From Clostridia bacterium (GTDB taxonomy: Bacteria; Bacillota_A; Clostridia; Oscillospirales; CAG-272), in the NCBI GenBank assembly GCA_017414585.1, contig JAFQLN010000063.1:1-19178 (forward strand): a stretch of 19,178 nt of DNA. The letters are read 5' to 3'. Below are positions 7,410 to 15,325 of the stretch, in pieces. How positions within the stretch are numbered: the stretch's first letter is position 1; every line of letters starts with the position of its first letter. The position numbers and the translations under genes were made by a program. The notes below the pieces were generated by a model, which saw only the letters and a list, made by a program, of their open reading frames with translations, was not told where the DNA came from and made no database searches.

Positions 7410-7438
7410 GGGTAGAACCTCCAATAGTTTTGCTGTGG

Positions 7439-8920
7439 TTATTCAAGCTCTTCGTAAGTCTTGAGCAGTTTGTCAATTGCCTTCTGTGCCGCACGCTTGG
7501 AGCCTGCATACTTCGATGCCATGTTGGTTTCGTTGGTCATGGTCATCATAATAAAGGTTGTTTCCTGATTGCCGATATTGTAGAAGGCGCCGAAGTCGTA
7601 AACACGGTTGTCAAAGATGATGTCGAGCATTTCCGCACTCTGTTCGTCGCGGGAATACTTACGGGTGAGACATACATTGTAGTATTCGTCCTGTACGGTG
7701 TAGTGGGACTTTGCGGACATGAGTTCGAGAATATAGCCTGCCTGATCGGGATCAGCGGTTGTCAGTACGCTCATGAGATAGCCGTGGTGACGGTTTACGC
7801 CGCAGCGGTAGCCGTACTTTTCGGGATCGGCAGAGGGAACGGGAAGAATACCGAAGTCGGATTCCATGTCGCGGAAGAGCTGAACGTCGTGGATGAGAAT
7901 CCAGTAGAACAGACCCTGATCGTTGCGGAACATATCTTCCGTTACGGAGTACAGATCCGTGGGATGGGTTTTTTCAAGCATCTTGTGCAGGTTGAAGGTG
8001 GAAGGTTCAGCCATGAGCGTGAGAGACTTGAGCATGGAGTCATAGGTGCTTTCGCGCATGAGGGTGAGCTGGGGGATGCCTTCCTTGTCCTTCTTGACGA
8101 TCAGACCGCCGGACGAGTGGAACATGGAGAGGGAAGCGTCGCGGTAGCACATGAAGCCGTAAACGTCGTTTTCGTCGTAGACACCGTTGCCGTCCACGTC
8201 GTTATGTACGACTTTAGACATTTCCGATACCTTGTCGATGGACCACTTGTTTTCGAGGACAAGATCATAAGGATTTTCTGTGAAGCCGTGGTCGGCAATC
8301 ATCTGCTTGTTGAAGAGAACAGCAGCGGTCGCGTTGTGATTTGCGAGCATGATGTCGTTGACGGCAACATAGGTTTTGCCTGCAACCGACAGAGAACCCA
8401 TGGCGTTGTTGTCCCACCAGGGCATGTCGAAATCCACATACGGCATGGTGTTGTAGTCGAGGAAGCTGCCTGACGATGCCAGACCGATGTTGTGACCGGT
8501 GCGGGTGTACATGACGTCATACGCGCCGTCCTGTGCCGCAATACTGTTGCGGACCTTGCCGTTCGGGTCGCTGTCGAGAACCTGACCGATGACAATGCCG
8601 CAGGTATCGTTGAGGTACATATTGCGCTGGAAAACCGCGTCGTTCAGACCTTCGCCGGTTTCTTCCTCCGCATAAATATCCACGATATTGAGCTTGACCC
8701 AGTCGTTGACGTTGAGATTGGATACAAAGATAAAATCGTCACCGCCAAAGTCCTTTTCGGGAAGATCGGGCATGAGTTCGGTTTCTTCCTGTGCTTCTGT
8801 ATCGGTGGATTCGCCGCTCACTTCCGGTGTGGGTGTGGTGTCTTCTGTTTCTCCTTCTGCACACGCAGCAAGCAGAAGAAGCTGTGTCAGAACGAGCAGG
8901 AGACAGGTGAATTTTTTCAT
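7439..8920 (-). CDS. Extracellular solute-binding lipoprotein (ABC family 1 type)
   Basis: The product is 493 residues. MKKFTCLLLVLTQLLLLAAC gives a lipobox with Cys20. A Thr/Glu/Pro-rich linker (about 21-55) is followed by a family 1-like substrate-binding fold (NSIAAQDGAYDVMYT, then SGSFLDYNTMPY, then MPWWD). Residues 241-252, DVDGNGVYDEND, form an EF-hand/dockerin-like calcium loop common in clostridial members. The ligand is probably a carbohydrate, but this is not readable from sequence. No permease or ATPase gene is in the window, so it must borrow a transporter or act as a binding protein only. AAGGAA lies 7 bases before ATG 8920. It is the first gene of the unit with the URO-D-like and discoidin genes (29-bp gap to the next start). 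Confidence 0.88.
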   Translation of the reverse strand: MKKFTCLLLVLTQLLLLAACAEGETEDTTPTPEVSGESTDTEAQEETELMPDLPEKDFGGDDFIFVSNLNVNDWVKLNIVDIYAEEETGEGLNDAVFQRNMYLNDTCGIVIGQVLDSDPNGKVRNSIAAQDGAYDVMYTRTGHNIGLASSGSFLDYNTMPYVDFDMPWWDNNAMGSLSVAGKTYVAVNDIMLANHNATAAVLFNKQMIADHGFTENPYDLVLENKWSIDKVSEMSKVVHNDVDGNGVYDENDVYGFMCYRDASLSMFHSSGGLIVKKDKEGIPQLTLMRESTYDSMLKSLTLMAEPSTFNLHKMLEKTHPTDLYSVTEDMFRNDQGLFYWILIHDVQLFRDMESDFGILPVPSADPEKYGYRCGVNRHHGYLMSVLTTADPDQAGYILELMSAKSHYTVQDEYYNVCLTRKYSRDEQSAEMLDIIFDNRVYDFGAFYNIGNQETTFIMMTMTNETNMASKYAGSKRAAQKAIDKLLKTYEELE

Positions 8921-8935
8921 ATCACGATTCCTTTC

Positions 8936-8964
8936 TTGACATTTTGTCCGATTTTCGCTATAAT
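8936..8964 (+). promoter_or_regulatory. Perfect consensus sigma-A promoter for the AraC-deacetylase-GH2 unit
   Basis: TTGACA (8936-8941), a 17-base spacer and TATAAT (8959-8964) match the housekeeping consensus in all twelve positions. Transcription would start near 8971, leaving a leader of about 110 bases before ATG 9082. The -35 lies only 15 bp from the start codon of the divergent solute-binding gene, so this promoter sits inside that gene's leader. Confidence 0.85.
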
Positions 8965-8989
8965 TGCTGTAGGGAAAATCGTTTTATTT

Positions 8990-9021
8990 ATTATAATACA
9001 ACAGCCGAACACTTCGCGTTC
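8990..9021 (-). promoter_or_regulatory. Candidate leftward promoter with GAAC-N7-GTTC palindrome over its -35
   Basis: On the - strand TATAAT reads across 8995-8990, but no recognisable -35 is found 16-18 bases upstream. That position is occupied by an inverted repeat, GAAC-N7-GTTC (9007-9021), with further matching inner positions. A good -10 without a -35 plus a palindrome suggests an activator-dependent promoter for the solute-binding operon. The AraC protein encoded next door is the natural candidate. Confidence 0.4.
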
Positions 9022-9050
9022 ATAATTTAACACAATGCTATTATGTACAT

Positions 9051-9076
9051 CGGTGACGGAGAACGGTGACGGAGAA
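9051..9076 (+). repeat. Perfect 13-bp tandem duplication carrying the Shine-Dalgarno
   Basis: CGGTGACGGAGAA occurs twice without a gap (9051-9063 and 9064-9076), ending five bases before ATG 9082. Each copy contains GGAGA. The second copy supplies the ribosome binding site (GGAG 9071-9074, 7 bases from ATG) and the first is a duplicate 13 bases further upstream. Confidence 0.8.
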
Positions 9077-9081
9077 CAAAT

Positions 9082-10086
9082 ATGAAAAACTACTGGCAGG
9101 AAGTCTGCACAGAGAATCCTTTTATCCGCGAATACGGCATAACCACCTTCGGACAGTATTCGCTGAAAACGCCGCGTATTCAGCTCAAACGTGAGCATCA
9201 CAAGAGCAGCTACGAAATCTGCTTTCTCGAAAGCGGTATGCAGCCGTACTATGTCTACCCGTCCATGGACACGCCGGAAAGCGAAGGCAGTCTGTTCCGT
9301 ATTTACGGCGGGGAAATTTTCATCACCCGCCCCTATGAAGTTCACTCCTCAGGCCCTTACCGGCAGCTGCGCGGGCAGCTTTGCTGGATTCAGCTGGACA
9401 GCGAATGTCCTTCCCTGTTCAAGCATACGGAACAGAAGTCGAACCTTCTCAAAAAAGCGCTGGCATCCCTCGATCACCACGTTCTGCGTACACCGAGAGC
9501 CATATCCGCCAGACTGCCGGAAGCCTATTCTCTGATTCTCAATCCGACAGAGGAGAATTTGTTCCGTGCCTGCGAGCTGCTTTCGCTGTTCATCATGGAA
9601 CTGGCGGAATTCAACAAGGGGATCAGCGATGAGAATTACCGCTACGGCACGCTTTCCGCAAAGGGACTGCAGGCGGTCACATTCATTCAGGAAAACCTGC
9701 TCAATCCCGCGCTCGATCTGGATGCGGTTGCCGCGGCTATGCATTATTCCCGCTCCTACGCGATGTCCGCTTTCAAGGATGAAGTGGGACTGACGATCCA
9801 TGAGTTCATCCTTCGTTCCAAAATTGACATGGCGTGCGATATTTTGCAGACACATACGGTGACACAGACCGCTCTGCTTTTGAACTTTTCTTCTTCCCAG
9901 CATTTTTCCAAGGTATTTCAGGATCACACCGGCATGACACCGACGGAATATCTCAGCCGCGGGCGCATGGTTGAACCGGAGAAGACGAAGCCGAAGAAAC
10001 AGCGCAAAAAAACGGATTCCGACAAGGCGGAAGAAGCAGGTGTGCAGAACGAAGCCGTGATAAAAGAATCAAAGCAGAAGAAATAA
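9082..10086 (+). CDS. AraC family transcriptional regulator with lysine-rich tail
   Basis: The product is 334 residues. The N-terminal part (about 30-140) looks like the cupin-type sensor fold of sugar-responsive AraC proteins (YEICFLESG, then GEIFITRPYEVH). The C-terminal DNA-binding domain spans about 195-293 with both helix-turn-helix units: LDAVAAAMHYSRSYAMSAFK and later LLLNFSSSQHFSKVFQDHTG, closing with the signature MTPTEYLSR. Residues 294-334 are an unusual highly charged lysine/glutamate extension after the second HTH. The start is fixed by GGAG 7 bases upstream. It is the first gene behind a consensus promoter, and the deacetylase-family gene follows after 30 bp. It probably controls this unit and the divergent solute-binding operon. 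The effector is unknown. Confidence 0.9.
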   Translation: MKNYWQEVCTENPFIREYGITTFGQYSLKTPRIQLKREHHKSSYEICFLESGMQPYYVYPSMDTPESEGSLFRIYGGEIFITRPYEVHSSGPYRQLRGQLCWIQLDSECPSLFKHTEQKSNLLKKALASLDHHVLRTPRAISARLPEAYSLILNPTEENLFRACELLSLFIMELAEFNKGISDENYRYGTLSAKGLQAVTFIQENLLNPALDLDAVAAAMHYSRSYAMSAFKDEVGLTIHEFILRSKIDMACDILQTHTVTQTALLLNFSSSQHFSKVFQDHTGMTPTEYLSRGRMVEPEKTKPKKQRKKTDSDKAEEAGVQNEAVIKESKQKK

Positions 10087-10116
10087 ACAGATTCAGAACA
10101 ATACAGGAGTACAGCA

Positions 10117-10980
10117 ATGAAGTATCGGTTTATGCGATTTCCGGAAGGAAAAACAAAAGCAGTCACATTCAGCTATGATGACGGATGCCGGCAGGATCTG
10201 AGAACAGCAGAAATTCTCAATGCCCGCGGGCTGAAGGGAACATTCAATATAAACAGTGCGAGAATTGCCGCGAATCCGGGCTCTTCCGCTCTTTCCGAAG
10301 AGGAAATCCGGGAACATATTCTCGGAAAAGGGCACGAAGCGGCAGTCCACGGAGAATGGCACAAGGCGCCCGGAAAGGTGCGTCCCATTGACGGAATCCG
10401 GGATATTCTCAATTGCCGTCTGGACATGGAGAAACGGTTCGCAAGAATCATCCGGGGGATGGCTTATCCCGATTCCGGCATCACGGCATTTATCGGTCAG
10501 GCTTCCTATGAAGGGGTAAAGAATTATCTCATGGAGCTGGATATTGCCTATGCAAGAACCGTGGGGCAGGACAATAACGGTTTTGAACTGCCGACCGACT
10601 GGTATCAGTGGATGCCCACGGCACATCATAATCATGCGAAGCTGATCGAATGGGCACAGGAATTTACGGCGCTTGATGTGAACGGACAGTACGGCGCAAG
10701 AAGAAATCCCAGACTGTTTTATCTCTGGGGACACAGTTTTGAATTCGACAGAGATAAAAACTGGGATCGTTTTGAGACTGTCTGTGATATTCTGGCAGGA
10801 AAAGAGGATATCTGGTACGCCGTGAACATGGATATATGCGCGTATGCGAAGGCATATGATTCCCTTGTTTTCAGTGCGGACGGGCGGATGGTCTATAACC
10901 CGGGCGTGCAGACAATATGGTTTGACGATGACGGGGAACTGTGCTGCGTGAAGGCGGGAGAAACGCTTGTGCTTGCATAG
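10117..10980 (+). CDS. Polysaccharide deacetylase family (NodB-like) protein, cytosolic
   Basis: The product is 287 residues without a signal peptide. TFSYDDG at 17-23 matches NodB motif 1 (Asp21-Asp22). VHGEWHK has His78-x3-His82, matching the metal-binding H-x3-H of motif 2. YLWGHSFEFD has His206, a plausible catalytic histidine of the last motif. Family enzymes remove N- or O-acetyl groups from sugars using a metal ion. This short, signal-less branch is often found beside intracellular glycosidases, so a soluble imported saccharide is the likelier substrate than cell wall (inference). CAGGAG lies 7 bases before the ATG. It sits between the AraC gene (30-bp gap) and the GH2 gene (86-bp gap, no terminator), consistent with co-transcription. 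Confidence 0.83.
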   Translation: MKYRFMRFPEGKTKAVTFSYDDGCRQDLRTAEILNARGLKGTFNINSARIAANPGSSALSEEEIREHILGKGHEAAVHGEWHKAPGKVRPIDGIRDILNCRLDMEKRFARIIRGMAYPDSGITAFIGQASYEGVKNYLMELDIAYARTVGQDNNGFELPTDWYQWMPTAHHNHAKLIEWAQEFTALDVNGQYGARRNPRLFYLWGHSFEFDRDKNWDRFETVCDILAGKEDIWYAVNMDICAYAKAYDSLVFSADGRMVYNPGVQTIWFDDDGELCCVKAGETLVLA

Positions 10981-11066
10981 TGCATCCGGGACAGGAGAAA
11001 GTTGTAATCAAAGAATCCGCAGCTGTATTCCGGTATGCGAACACATGAACGGAAAGGAAAACAGTT

Positions 11067-14000
11067 ATGATCAATCTATATACAAAACAGGCAGCCATCA
11101 GCACGCCGCAGTATGTACAGGACGGATGTCTGCCGCCGCGCGCAACGGTGGTTCCCGCCCTGCACCGTGGGGTATTCTATCAGAATCACGAACAATCGGA
11201 GCTGATGATGAGTCTCAACGGGATGTACCGTTTCGCTTATCGTCCGGGGGACTGTATTCCCGATTTTTTCGATCCTGCTTATGACGACAGCACATGGGAT
11301 ACCATCGACGTTCCTTCCATGTGGCAGTACCGCGGCTACGGCTCTCCCGTTTATCCGAACGTGGAGTACCCGATTCCGTTCAATCCGCCGTATGTTTCCT
11401 GCGAGAATCCCGTCGGCTATTACCGCAGACGCTTCAATGCAAAGAAAGCGGGACGCAGTATTCTGTATTTCGGCGGTGTGGACAGCGCGTACTTTGTTTA
11501 CCTCAACGGTACATACGTCGGATTCTCCAAAGGCAGCCGGCTCCCCGCCGAGTATGATGTGACGGACCTGCTCTGCGACGGGGAAAACCTGCTCGCGGTC
11601 AAGGTATTCACCTACTCCGACGGAACCTATCTCGAGAATCAGGATATGCTTCTTGCCAGCGGTATTTTCCGTGATGTGACGCTGCTGCAGACCGAGCAGC
11701 TTTCCGTGTGGGATTATGAGATCACAACGGCAGAAAACCGTGTGGATGTCCGTGTGACGCTGTGGGATGCCGATTACAGGGATGCCGCGGTATGTGTGGA
11801 AATAGCAGGGCAGACGATCGAAAAGCCGGCTGCGAAAAGCGTGGCGTTTACGGCAGAGATTGCCGATGCAGCGTACTGGAACGCCGAAACGCCGAACCTT
11901 TACCTTTTGACGATCACTTTGCGCATCGGCGGCCGCACAGCTGAAATACACAGCAAAAAAATCGGGCTGCGCGAAGTGAAAACCGAAGGAAATCGTCTGC
12001 TTCTCAACGGAACGCCGATTACGCTCAAGGGAATCAACCGTCATGAGCATGACCCGAAAAACGGACGCGCCGTTACGGTTGAGCTGATCCGCAGAGAACT
12101 GCAGCTTTTGAAAGAGCACAATTTCAACGCGATCCGCTGTTCGCACTATCCCAATCATCCCGCCTTTTACGAAATTGCATCGGAACTGGGCATCTACGTC
12201 ATGGATGAGGGCGATATCGAAACCCACGGCTGTCAGACAACGGGGGATCAAGGATTCCTCTCCAAACTGGACGGATGGAAGGAAGCATTTTTGAACCGGA
12301 CGCGCCGTATGGTGGAACGCGATAAAAATGAAACCTGTATCGTTATATGGTCCCTCGGAAACGAACACGGGGACGGAGAGAATCTGCATTTGTGTGCGGA
12401 CTATATCAGAAAACGCCTTGGAAATGTTCCTGTGTTCCATACGGTGGAAGCATGGATGCAGGGGAAAGTCAGCGACTTCCGCATGAACGGGTATTTCACA
12501 TATGCATCCCTGATCAGTTATCCGGAAGAGGGGAAGCCGGTCGTTCTTTTGGAATACGGGCACGCGATGGGGAACAGTCCGGGACTCATGGAAGATACAT
12601 GGGATTATGTTTACTTCAACCGGCACATCATCGGCGGTTTTGTCTGGGAATTCAAGAACCACGGCTTTTACTGCGAGGATGCGGACGGAACTCCGTTTTA
12701 CAAATACGGCGGAGATTTTGAGGATTACAACCACTGGTCGAATTTCAGCATGGACGGATATTGTCTCTCGGACGGTACGCCGAAGCCATCCCTCCGCGAC
12801 TGTAAGAATGTTCAGTCACCGTGTTATGTCCGCTTAACGAACGGCAGACTGACGGTTATGAATACCAACGATTTCCGGGCGCTGGATTATGTGCGTGTGA
12901 AGTGGGAGATCACCGAAGATTTCAAGGTGCTTCGCTGCGGTGAAATGATGCTTCCCGCAGTCATGCCGTACGAGACCTGCGAACTGCCTGTCCCGACCGA
13001 TCTGCCCGAACAGACAGCGGGTGCGGAATACTTTGCCGTACTCCGTTTCTATGATGAACAGAATACCGAAATCGGTATCAAACAGGTCAGTCTCGGAAAA
13101 ATTCCGGCTGACGCCTATAAGGAAGTGTGTCCGAAGGCTTCTGTCGAGCAGGACGGTGCGGATTTTACTGTCAGCTCGGAGAACTTTACCGTCAGAATAC
13201 AGGGGGGCTTGCTGGCTTATTATGAACAGAACGGCAGCGTTCTTCTGAATTCGCCCATGAAGCTGAATTTTTACCGCGCGCCCATCGACAACGACGGTAT
13301 CACGGGATTTGCTCCGCGCTGGATTGACCACTGGAACCGCGCGTTTTTGAAACATTGGACGTTCGCACCCGAATCCGCCGGATATGAGCAGGATGACCGC
13401 TGCATCCGCATCACAGTGCACGGCAAATGTATGCCCTTTGCCCGCTTTATCGGCTATACGGTTGTTCTGACCTACCGCATTTACGAAGACGGTCTTGTGC
13501 TGGTGGAATATGCGGGCGAGCCTTACGGGGAACTGCCGGAGGTTCTGCCGCGGATCGGTGTGTGCTTCAGACTCGAAGCGGATTATACCGATGTACAATG
13601 GTACGGCAGAGGAGAAGACGAGAACTACTGCGACCGCAAAGCACATTGTCCGATCGGGCTGTACAGTCTTCCCGTCCGCGATATGAATTTCTTCTATGAT
13701 GTTCCGCAGGAATGCGGCACGAGAACAGAAACACGGTTTGTTTCCGTCGAAGGGAAAGAGAAGTGCCTGACGGTCATCGGGACTGCTCCGTTCGATTTCT
13801 CCTGTCATGATTTCACCCTTGCCGATCTTGAAAATGCAAGACACCGCAATGAGCTGAAGCGTTCGGAGGAGAAATATCTCTACATTGATTATAAAATGCG
13901 CGGCATAGGCAGTCATTCCTGCGGTCCGAATCCCGAGGAGTGCTACGAACTGCATCCGCACAGTTTCCGGTTTGTCTTCGGAATCTGCGGGGAGAGAGAC

Positions 14001-14129
14001 AGAGAGTGCGCGCTTGCCCTTGCAAGGTGTGCATATCCGGTCAGAACCGAAAAGCTGTCCGAAAAGCACGTGTTCAACCGGGAACGGGAAATCACCGGCG
14101 TGCTGGAATGCAATATCAACCGCGGCTGA
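11067..14129 (+). CDS. GH2 beta-galactosidase-type glycoside hydrolase (LacZ-like), intracellular
   Basis: The product is 1020 residues, close to E. coli LacZ, with no signal peptide. Order: N-terminal jelly roll (about 40-210), immunoglobulin-like domain (about 211-310), TIM barrel (about 310-590), a second Ig-like domain and a large C-terminal beta-sandwich (about 690-1010). NRHEHDPKNG, RCSHYPNHP and DIETHG are intact. The acid/base is Glu433 in SLGNEHGDG and the nucleophile is Glu496 in LLEYGHAMGNSPG. Glu385 and His387 match the magnesium ligands. The residues matching LacZ's sodium ligands Asp201 and Asn604 are Gly156 and Asp563, and WDWVDQ is replaced by WEFKNHG. So the fold and mechanism are clear, but the substrate need not be lactose. 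AAAGGAAA precedes ATG by about 7-9 bases. Last gene of its unit. Confidence 0.93.
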   Translation: MINLYTKQAAISTPQYVQDGCLPPRATVVPALHRGVFYQNHEQSELMMSLNGMYRFAYRPGDCIPDFFDPAYDDSTWDTIDVPSMWQYRGYGSPVYPNVEYPIPFNPPYVSCENPVGYYRRRFNAKKAGRSILYFGGVDSAYFVYLNGTYVGFSKGSRLPAEYDVTDLLCDGENLLAVKVFTYSDGTYLENQDMLLASGIFRDVTLLQTEQLSVWDYEITTAENRVDVRVTLWDADYRDAAVCVEIAGQTIEKPAAKSVAFTAEIADAAYWNAETPNLYLLTITLRIGGRTAEIHSKKIGLREVKTEGNRLLLNGTPITLKGINRHEHDPKNGRAVTVELIRRELQLLKEHNFNAIRCSHYPNHPAFYEIASELGIYVMDEGDIETHGCQTTGDQGFLSKLDGWKEAFLNRTRRMVERDKNETCIVIWSLGNEHGDGENLHLCADYIRKRLGNVPVFHTVEAWMQGKVSDFRMNGYFTYASLISYPEEGKPVVLLEYGHAMGNSPGLMEDTWDYVYFNRHIIGGFVWEFKNHGFYCEDADGTPFYKYGGDFEDYNHWSNFSMDGYCLSDGTPKPSLRDCKNVQSPCYVRLTNGRLTVMNTNDFRALDYVRVKWEITEDFKVLRCGEMMLPAVMPYETCELPVPTDLPEQTAGAEYFAVLRFYDEQNTEIGIKQVSLGKIPADAYKEVCPKASVEQDGADFTVSSENFTVRIQGGLLAYYEQNGSVLLNSPMKLNFYRAPIDNDGITGFAPRWIDHWNRAFLKHWTFAPESAGYEQDDRCIRITVHGKCMPFARFIGYTVVLTYRIYEDGLVLVEYAGEPYGELPEVLPRIGVCFRLEADYTDVQWYGRGEDENYCDRKAHCPIGLYSLPVRDMNFFYDVPQECGTRTETRFVSVEGKEKCLTVIGTAPFDFSCHDFTLADLENARHRNELKRSEEKYLYIDYKMRGIGSHSCGPNPEECYELHPHSFRFVFGICGERDRECALALARCAYPVRTEKLSEKHVFNREREITGVLECNINRG

Positions 14130-14143
14130 TGAAATAAAAGACA

Positions 14144-14190
14144 GGCGTACCGTACACGACAGGCTTCTGTCATGGCGATACGCCCGTTTT
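14144..14190. terminator. Bidirectional terminator between GH2 and phosphoesterase genes
   Basis: GGCGTA (14144-14149) pairs with TACGCC (14179-14184), enclosing a second hairpin GACAG-GCTT-CTGTC (14158-14171). On the + strand the structure is followed by CGTTTTTATT. On the - strand it is followed by TGTCTTTTATTTC. It lies directly beyond both converging stop codons (14129 and 14194). Confidence 0.7.
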
Positions 14191-14193
14191 TAT

Positions 14194-15309
14194 TCAATTT
14201 GTGCTGTCGGCAAAAAAGTGCTCGAACATTCCCGCACCTCCCGGCATGGGTGCATAGTGCACAAGAGAGGGAAGATGGGTCACGGAAAAGTCTTCGTTTT
14301 CAAGCGTGATGAGGGTTCCGCCCACCTGTCCCGGGATATGATAATCATACTGACCGGTTTTCAGACCAAACACCCACCGGATGTTTTCATATGTGATGGA
14401 AGTGCAGTCGTTGTGAACATGACCTGCAAAAACACCGTCAATCCCCTGTTCATGAAGGAAATCATAAATCCCTTCTTCCGTAGGAGTGCCTCTGTATTTT
14501 TCCAGTTTGAATCCGAAATCTCCGTCGTATGCAGGCACATCAACGCCAATGGTGTAATATTCCGCCCCGCCCGTCCGGTACTTCCTTTCCGCTTCTTCAA
14601 AACAGTCGATGGGAATGTGAAATGCCATAAAAGCGGGAATGCGTCTTTTCTGCGCACGGGTGATCAGAACGGTTTTTTCGCCGATCATTTCCAGCTGATC
14701 TTTGCAGATGCCTTTGGTTTTTATGACAGAGGGATCAGCACTGCCGCCGCATCCGTTGGAATCCAGCATATGAATCACGCGGATCAGTTCATTCCCAGCC
14801 GCAATACCGACGGTATAATTGCTGTTTCCCGAAACAGTTCCGCGGCGGAACAGACAATAGGGGCTCTTTTCAAACTGCTCACACTGCCATGTGACGCCCA
14901 TGCGGGACTCGTTGTCATGATTGCCGTAAACCGGCGCCCATGGAACCGCAAGGGAATCCATCAGTGTGCAGAACCATTCCAGCGTACTGCCGCTGTCATC
15001 AAACGAGCCGTAGACGATATCTCCCGTGAGGATGATCAGATCGGGTCTGGACTGCGCAATCAGTGAGCGGATGTGATTGCCGCACTGCGCGTCAAAATTG
15101 CCCGGATCCCATGCCGCGATTTCATCGGGACGGAGTCTGTCCGGGGTTCGTCGCTGTGACGCATCAATGATCTGCATATCGGTCAGCTGCAGAACCCGGA
15201 TTTTGGTATTTTTCCTGTCAGCGGGGAGGCGTACAACGAAATCGCATCCTTCAAAGCCATTCGTTTCACTGCCGGTCAGAATTTCGTATTGCATATGCAT
15301 TCTTTTCAT
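14194..15309 (-). CDS. Calcineurin-like metallophosphoesterase
   Basis: The product is 371 residues from ATG 15309, preferred because AGGA lies just upstream and the start falls 16 bases after the stop of the preceding gene. An in-frame ATG at 15321 is a weaker alternative, and longer extensions would run deep into that gene. Motifs in order: LTDMQ (Asp44, Gln46), TGDIVY (Asp97), GNHD (Asn130-His131-Asp132) and AGHVH (His297, His299). These make the two-metal centre of calcineurin-type phosphoesterases, except that the usual histidine of D-x-H is Gln46. No signal peptide, so cytosolic. The substrate could be a sugar phosphate, phosphodiester or nucleotide; the sequence does not say. Co-transcribed behind the NodB-like gene. 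Confidence 0.87.
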   Translation of the reverse strand: MKRMHMQYEILTGSETNGFEGCDFVVRLPADRKNTKIRVLQLTDMQIIDASQRRTPDRLRPDEIAAWDPGNFDAQCGNHIRSLIAQSRPDLIILTGDIVYGSFDDSGSTLEWFCTLMDSLAVPWAPVYGNHDNESRMGVTWQCEQFEKSPYCLFRRGTVSGNSNYTVGIAAGNELIRVIHMLDSNGCGGSADPSVIKTKGICKDQLEMIGEKTVLITRAQKRRIPAFMAFHIPIDCFEEAERKYRTGGAEYYTIGVDVPAYDGDFGFKLEKYRGTPTEEGIYDFLHEQGIDGVFAGHVHNDCTSITYENIRWVFGLKTGQYDYHIPGQVGGTLITLENEDFSVTHLPSLVHYAPMPGGAGMFEHFFADSTN

Positions 15310-15325
15310 GTTGTCCTGCATCAGG

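Noticed and set aside
4625..8473. Several + strand frames of 300-450 codons opposite the lipoprotein and URO-D genes
   Set aside because: They mirror the - strand genes and show no signal, motif or plausible start. The - strand genes have clear lipoboxes and ribosome sites.
11076..12734. Long antisense open frame inside the GH2 gene (also 12834-14069)
   Set aside because: The + strand encodes a full-length GH2 protein with all catalytic motifs. The antisense frames have no ribosome site or family features.
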